Assembly: GCA_022848805.1 (NCBI GenBank)
Contig: JAJISI010000052.1
Span: 1-8,325, forward strand
Direction of reading: 5' to 3'
Length of the DNA: 8,325 nt
From: Thermoplasmatota archaeon
GTDB taxonomy: Archaea > Thermoplasmatota > Thermoplasmata > UBA10834
Each line of letters begins with the position of its first letter. Within the stretch, counting starts at the first letter, position 1. Positions 5,436 to 8,325 of this stretch are shown here, in pieces. The notes beneath the pieces were generated by a model. That model was not told where the DNA came from. It saw nothing but the letters and a program-made list of their open reading frames with translations, and did no database searches. A program made the position numbers and the translations under genes.

Positions 5436-5445
5436 AAGTTATTTT
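5436..5445 (+). promoter_or_regulatory. TATA-like box of the UPF0200 gene
   Basis: AAGTTATTTT is an AT-rich block in GC-rich surroundings. It predicts a transcription start near 5467, just before the AAGGTG ribosome site and the TTG start at 5481. Confidence 0.5.
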
Positions 5446-5480
5446 GGCCAGTTCCTGCATTTGTCGTCAAGGTGTGACGC

Positions 5481-6023
5481 TTGAAGATACTTGTTACAAC
5501 GGGCATGCCAGGCTCCGGAAAGGAGGAGTTCCTGAGATGTTGCGTGACCAGAGGCGCCCATGTCGTCCGCATGGGGGATAAGGTCCGAGAGAAGGCGGAG
5601 GAGTTCGGCCTCAACCTTTCCGACATGAGCGTGGGCAACCTGGCAGACGAGGAGAGGAAGCGTTATGGCATGGACATCTGGGCCAAGCGCACCATACCGT
5701 TCGTCGGTGGCGACCTCGTCGTCATCGACGGCACGAGAGGTCCGGAGGAGATCCGCGCGTTCAAGAACGCCTTCGGCGAAGCTCTGAAGGTCGTGGCGAT
5801 ACACGCGTCCCCGGGAGCCAGGTTCGAAAGGCTCAAGAGCCGTGCCCGGCCTGACTCGCCGTCCAACTTCTCCGAGTTCGACCTGCGGGACAAGCGGGAG
5901 CTCGAGTGGGGGCTGGGGAACGCGATCGCCCTCGCCGACTGCATGGTGGTCAACGAAGGGGCGCTCGACGAGCTGAAGCTGCAGGTCGACCGACTCCTGG
6001 ACGGACTGCTCGGAAAAAGGTGA
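5481..6023 (+). CDS. UPF0200-family P-loop nucleoside-kinase-like protein
   Basis: This 180-residue protein is of the archaeal UPF0200 family, related in fold to adenylate and dephospho-CoA kinases. The P-loop is GMPGSGKE (8-15). VVRMGDKVREKAEEFG (28-43) is the substrate-side helix region, DLVVIDGTRGPEEI (78-91) is the Walker-B-like strand, and VAIHASPGARFERLKSRAR (104-122) matches the family's lid/Arg-rich region. It ends NAIALADCMVVNEGALDELK. The residue after the P-loop lysine is Glu15 instead of the usual Ser or Thr that helps hold magnesium, so its nucleotide chemistry may differ. The start is TTG, with AAGGTG six bases upstream. It is followed after 4 bp by the 88-residue gene, so they form an operon. 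The biochemical role of the family is not established to my knowledge. Confidence 0.88.
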   Translation: MKILVTTGMPGSGKEEFLRCCVTRGAHVVRMGDKVREKAEEFGLNLSDMSVGNLADEERKRYGMDIWAKRTIPFVGGDLVVIDGTRGPEEIRAFKNAFGEALKVVAIHASPGARFERLKSRARPDSPSNFSEFDLRDKRELEWGLGNAIALADCMVVNEGALDELKLQVDRLLDGLLGKR

Positions 6024-6024
6024 T
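6019..6024 (+). promoter_or_regulatory. Shine-Dalgarno site pointing to a second CTG start
   Basis: GGTGAT overlaps the UPF0200 stop and lies three bases before CTG 6028. The identical GGTGAT-N3-start arrangement occurs before the ATG at 287 on the minus strand, which supports CTG 6028 over the GTG at 6076, which lacks such a site. Confidence 0.6.
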
Positions 6025-6027
6025 CCC

Positions 6028-6294
6028 CTGGAGTTCCTTGCGATCAAGCCCTGCAAGGCGGACGCCTTCGAGGTTGTGCCCAAGGGCAGGCTCACACTCG
6101 ACCTGGAGGAGTGTGCGAAGCTCCTGCGGGAGGGCGGCTACGAGATAGTTTCGAACCCCGGGGTCATGCTCGTCGTGAAGAGGGATATCGAACTCACTCT
6201 GTATCCGCACGGCAGGATACTCATGCATCCCGTGAGCACCAAGGAGGAAGCACACCGATACGCGTCCGATCTGTACAGCACCGTGGGAATGTGA
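6028..6294 (+). CDS. Small conserved-looking protein, unrecognised (88 aa, CTG start)
   Basis: I do not recognise this gene with certainty. From CTG 6028 it encodes 88 residues. The first part has EFLAIKPCKADAFEVVPKG, then a helix LDLEECAKLLREGGYE. Alternating strands follow (IVSNPGVMLVVKR, IELTLYPHGRILMHPV), then a final helix TKEEAHRYASDLYSTV. The pattern suggests a small alpha/beta protein; the GRILMHPV...EEAHRYASDLY ending resembles TBP-like or related archaeal sheet-helix folds, but this is only a resemblance. The first canonical start, GTG 6076, would give 72 residues but lacks a ribosome site and would drop the N-terminal strand. It lies 4 bp after the UPF0200 gene and is probably translated by coupling. 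The codon use is like the neighbours. Confidence 0.75.
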   Translation: MEFLAIKPCKADAFEVVPKGRLTLDLEECAKLLREGGYEIVSNPGVMLVVKRDIELTLYPHGRILMHPVSTKEEAHRYASDLYSTVGM

Positions 6295-6328
6295 TCCGCC
6301 TCGGATACAACCAACTGGAGTTCCACGG

Positions 6329-6341
6329 TTTACATAATATA
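6329..6341 (+). promoter_or_regulatory. TATA box region of the ABC transporter genes
   Basis: TTTACATAATATA is the most AT-rich stretch of the gap between 6295 and 6383. It predicts a start near 6360. A GAGGG seven to eight bases before the ATG at 6384 lies in the resulting leader. Confidence 0.6.
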
Positions 6342-6383
6342 CCCAATCGCTATTCGAATCACGCGGAGCTATGAGGGCTTACC

Positions 6384-7229
6384 ATGATAGAGATAGAACA
6401 TCTCACGAAGGATTTCAAAGAGATCAAGGCGGTCGACGACCTGACACTCGAGGTTCCTAGGAGTCGTACCGTCGGATTCCTCGGCCCTAACGGGGCCGGC
6501 AAGACCACCACGATCAAGATACTCACCAACCTGATCTCTTCCAGCAAGGGAAGGGCGATGCTGAACGGGGTGGATGTCGTGACCAGCCCGAAGAAGGCGC
6601 TTGCTCATGTCGGCGCGGTCGTCGAGACTCCCGAGTTCTATCCGTACCTGACTCCGATGGAGACCCTGCACTACCTCGGAAGACTGAGGGGCATGAGCCC
6701 GGGCGATATCACCCGGAGGGGAAGGGATGTGCTGGACGAGGTCAAGATGACCGAGTGGAAGGGAACCAGGATAGGCAAATTCTCCAAGGGTATGAAGCAG
6801 AGGCTGGCGATCGCTCAGGCTCTACTGCACGAACCCGAGATACTGATACTCGACGAGCCCACCAGCGGCCTCGACCCGAGAGGTATGGTCGAGGTGAGGG
6901 AGACCATCAAGTCCCTCAAGAAGCAGGATTACACGATCTTCATGAGCTCCCACCTCCTGGGTGAGGTGCAGGAGATATGCGACAGCGCTGCCCTGATCAA
7001 CCGTGGCAAGCTCTTGATCTACGATACGATAGAACACCTTAAGACGGTGACGAAGGTCGCTAAGCTCGAGGTCACGACCGCCCTCGATGTCCCGCCGCAG
7101 GTCGTGAGCGCCGTCAACAGTATGCCCAATGTGAGGTCGGCGGAGGCGGTGAATCCGCGGACTTTCATCGTCACCTTTGACGGATTGCCCGACCAGCGGG
7201 CCGACCTGCTCCTAGCGATCCAGAAGTAG
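6384..7229 (+). CDS. ABC transporter ATP-binding protein (interrupted by TAG near its end)
   Basis: This ATPase subunit of an ABC-2-type exporter couples ATP hydrolysis in the cytoplasm to the permease encoded next. It has Walker A GPNGAGKTT (34-42), a Q-loop region VVETPEFYPYLT (79-90; Glu at the Q position), signature FSKGMKQRL (133-141), Walker B ILILDEP (153-159), D-loop SGLD (161-164) and switch His190 in MSSHLLGEV. After the ATPase domain comes a C-terminal regulatory domain of the kind found in exporters such as DrrA-like proteins. The frame stops at TAG (codon 282), but the same frame continues for 26 sense codons to a TGA at 7308-7310 and restores the family's usual C-terminal end. 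All catalytic motifs lie before the TAG, so the short form may still work. The substrate is unknown. Confidence 0.95.
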   Translation: MIEIEHLTKDFKEIKAVDDLTLEVPRSRTVGFLGPNGAGKTTTIKILTNLISSSKGRAMLNGVDVVTSPKKALAHVGAVVETPEFYPYLTPMETLHYLGRLRGMSPGDITRRGRDVLDEVKMTEWKGTRIGKFSKGMKQRLAIAQALLHEPEILILDEPTSGLDPRGMVEVRETIKSLKKQDYTIFMSSHLLGEVQEICDSAALINRGKLLIYDTIEHLKTVTKVAKLEVTTALDVPPQVVSAVNSMPNVRSAEAVNPRTFIVTFDGLPDQRADLLLAIQK

Positions 7230-7310
7230 GGCCTCAGGGTCACGGGGTTCAGTCCCGTGGGGCTGCCGCTTGAGATGATGTACATGGAACTGATCAAGGA
7301 GTCGAGGTGA
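7227..7310 (+). other. In-frame TAG and 26-codon coding extension of the ABC ATPase
   Basis: After TAG the frame reads GLRVTGFSPVGLPLEMMYME and six more residues to TGA. This is what ABC-2 ATPases normally have at the C-terminus: a strand, then a proline-containing turn, then an LE-[MD]-x-[YF]-x-EL helix. Third codon positions in the stretch are about 23 of 26 G or C, like real genes here. Its end, GAGGTGA, is also the permease ribosome site. The TAG is thus either decoded (pyrrolysine or another readthrough) or a recent nonsense mutation. Confidence 0.65.
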
Positions 7311-7316
7311 CCAAGC

Positions 7317-8325
7317 ATGGCTGAAGAACGCGAAGCAACCCATGAAGTCCCGTCCGATTTGGCCCAGGTGCCGACCGTATGGAGGTATGAGATACTCAGG
7401 TATCTCAGGTCTCGGAGGTTGCTTGCCGCACTCGCGGTCGTAGGCGTGATTCTCTCGTTCATCTACCTCCTTCCTCCGGTGTACGGCGAGCCCTACAGCG
7501 GGACGGACACGGAGGTGTCCCTGCACATCGTTCCTGCCGGTCTTTGGCAGTTCGACGACCTTGGTTCGGGGATTCCGGAGTATGTCGGTTCCATCAACAG
7601 GACCATGATAGACGAAGGTACGCTGGAGATCTTCGTCGGCGGCGTGCCGTACCCCTCTCTCGATGGAGATAACTGGGTGTTCAGCAGCCGGGAAGCCGGT
7701 GGTCTAGGGTTCAATGCGATACTCTTTATGCAGAACATCAGCGGTGAGGTGACTGCCACATACGAGTGGTACACACCCCCTGAGAGCTTCGCCTCGAACT
7801 TCATCGGGTTTGTGAGCATTCTGGTCATAGTCTGTGTGACTGCCTTCGCAGCTGATTCGTTGGTAGGCGAGTTCCAGAACAAGACGGGATATCTGCTATT
7901 CCCCAACGCGGTGAAGCGTGGGACGCTGTTCGCCGGCAAGTTCGCCGCCAGCGTTACGATGGGCGTCGTTGTCGTCGGCCTGTACTACGGCGTCGTCGCA
8001 GCGCTGTCGATGGTTAGCGCCAGGGGAGTCGATGACGATTATCTGTTGTCGTTCCTGCTGGCGCTCGAGTACGTCGTCGCTGCGACGGCCATCGCGTATT
8101 TCATCAGCTCGTTGCTGAAGGGAACCACGGGTGCGCTCGTGCTGACGTTCTTCCTGTTGTTCATGATACTCCCTATCGTGGATGGTGTGTCGATGTTCTC
8201 CGGGGTGAAGATCGAGGGATCAGTGACGTTCGCCGCGGGGGCGATCACCTATGTCTTGTACGACCCGTATCCTGTGGATTCCGTGGGGAACGAGATGGGC
8301 ATGGAAGTGCACAGCTTCTACCCGA
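7317..8325 (+). CDS. ABC-2-type transporter permease (3' end outside window)
   Basis: This is the membrane subunit partnering the ATPase just upstream; 336 residues are visible and the frame is open at the right edge. A charged N-terminus with an amphipathic stretch (WRYEILRYLRSRR, 22-34) leads into helix 1 (about 35-55). A roughly 100-residue extracytoplasmic domain follows (about 56-160), with two NxS/T sequons (NRT, NIS). Further helices lie at about 162-182, 208-231, 243-267 and 271-290. GEFQNKTGYLLFPNAVKRGTLFAGKF (about 184-209) is the hallmark EF-type cytoplasmic loop of ABC-2 permeases that docks on the ATPase. The ATG at 7317 is preceded by GAGGTGA, which lies at the end of the ATPase's extended frame. 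This suggests that the two were translationally coupled. An export role is likely; the substrate is unknown. Confidence 0.92.
   Translation, partial: MAEEREATHEVPSDLAQVPTVWRYEILRYLRSRRLLAALAVVGVILSFIYLLPPVYGEPYSGTDTEVSLHIVPAGLWQFDDLGSGIPEYVGSINRTMIDEGTLEIFVGGVPYPSLDGDNWVFSSREAGGLGFNAILFMQNISGEVTATYEWYTPPESFASNFIGFVSILVIVCVTAFAADSLVGEFQNKTGYLLFPNAVKRGTLFAGKFAASVTMGVVVVGLYYGVVAALSMVSARGVDDDYLLSFLLALEYVVAATAIAYFISSLLKGTTGALVLTFFLLFMILPIVDGVSMFSGVKIEGSVTFAAGAITYVLYDPYPVDSVGNEMGMEVHSFYP

Noticed and set aside
5104..5480. A continuation of the AOR-like gene after its stop, carrying the missing segment
   Set aside because: I found no AOR-like coding in any frame after 5143. The missing part would lie inside the gene, where the frame is continuous, so neither a frameshift nor a split gene explains it.
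5439..6095. A 218-codon minus-strand open frame
   Set aside because: It lies opposite the UPF0200 gene, whose P-loop and family motifs are clear. The antisense product has no recognisable motif.
1..8325. CRISPR arrays, tRNA or rRNA genes, insertion sequences, phage or defence systems
   Set aside because: No direct-repeat arrays, cloverleaf-like segments, transposase motifs or terminal inverted repeats were seen. The window is densely filled with metabolic and transport genes of uniform composition.

Overview
The window looks archaeal. Several genes have AT-rich TATA-like boxes about 25 bp upstream of a start codon or start site. pyrB is followed by a pyrI regulatory chain, and a UPF0200-type P-loop protein, an archaeal family, is present. 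Shine-Dalgarno sites are of the GAGGTGA(T) type. The DNA is GC-rich and nearly every gene ends in TGA. This fits a GC-rich Thermoplasmatota archaeon, perhaps a relative of Methanomassiliicoccales, but I cannot prove that placement from the sequence.

Left part (1-1647, minus strand): a compact sulfur-relay operon read from right to left: tusA-like, a DsrE2-like protein, a DsrH/TusB-like protein, a DsrE/TusD-like protein, and a DsrF/TusC-like protein cut by the window edge. Together they resemble a complete TusA plus TusBCD (DsrEFH) persulfide-transfer set. A divergent winged-helix regulator (1783-2142, plus) shares the intergenic region. A 19-bp near-perfect palindrome sits at the predicted transcription start of the sulfur operon and is a good operator candidate.

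Middle (2192-5143, plus): pyrB and pyrI overlap by ATGA and encode the two chains of aspartate transcarbamoylase. They are followed closely by a small two-cluster ferredoxin-like gene and a short aldehyde:ferredoxin oxidoreductase (AOR) homologue. The ferredoxin appears to start at CTG. The AOR-like protein keeps all four cluster cysteines but lacks a large internal stretch, and its two pterin-contact motifs are degenerate.

Right part (5144-8325): a previously easy-to-miss 51-residue gene lies on the minus strand at 5187-5342. Next come a UPF0200 P-loop protein and an unrecognised 88-residue protein that also appears to start at CTG. The window ends with an ABC transporter pair: an ATPase, and an ABC-2-type permease truncated by the right edge. 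The ATPase frame is interrupted by a TAG, after which 26 sense codons restore the usual C-terminal end of the family and carry the ribosome-binding site of the permease. This is either pyrrolysine/readthrough or a recent nonsense mutation, and it is the most interesting single observation here.
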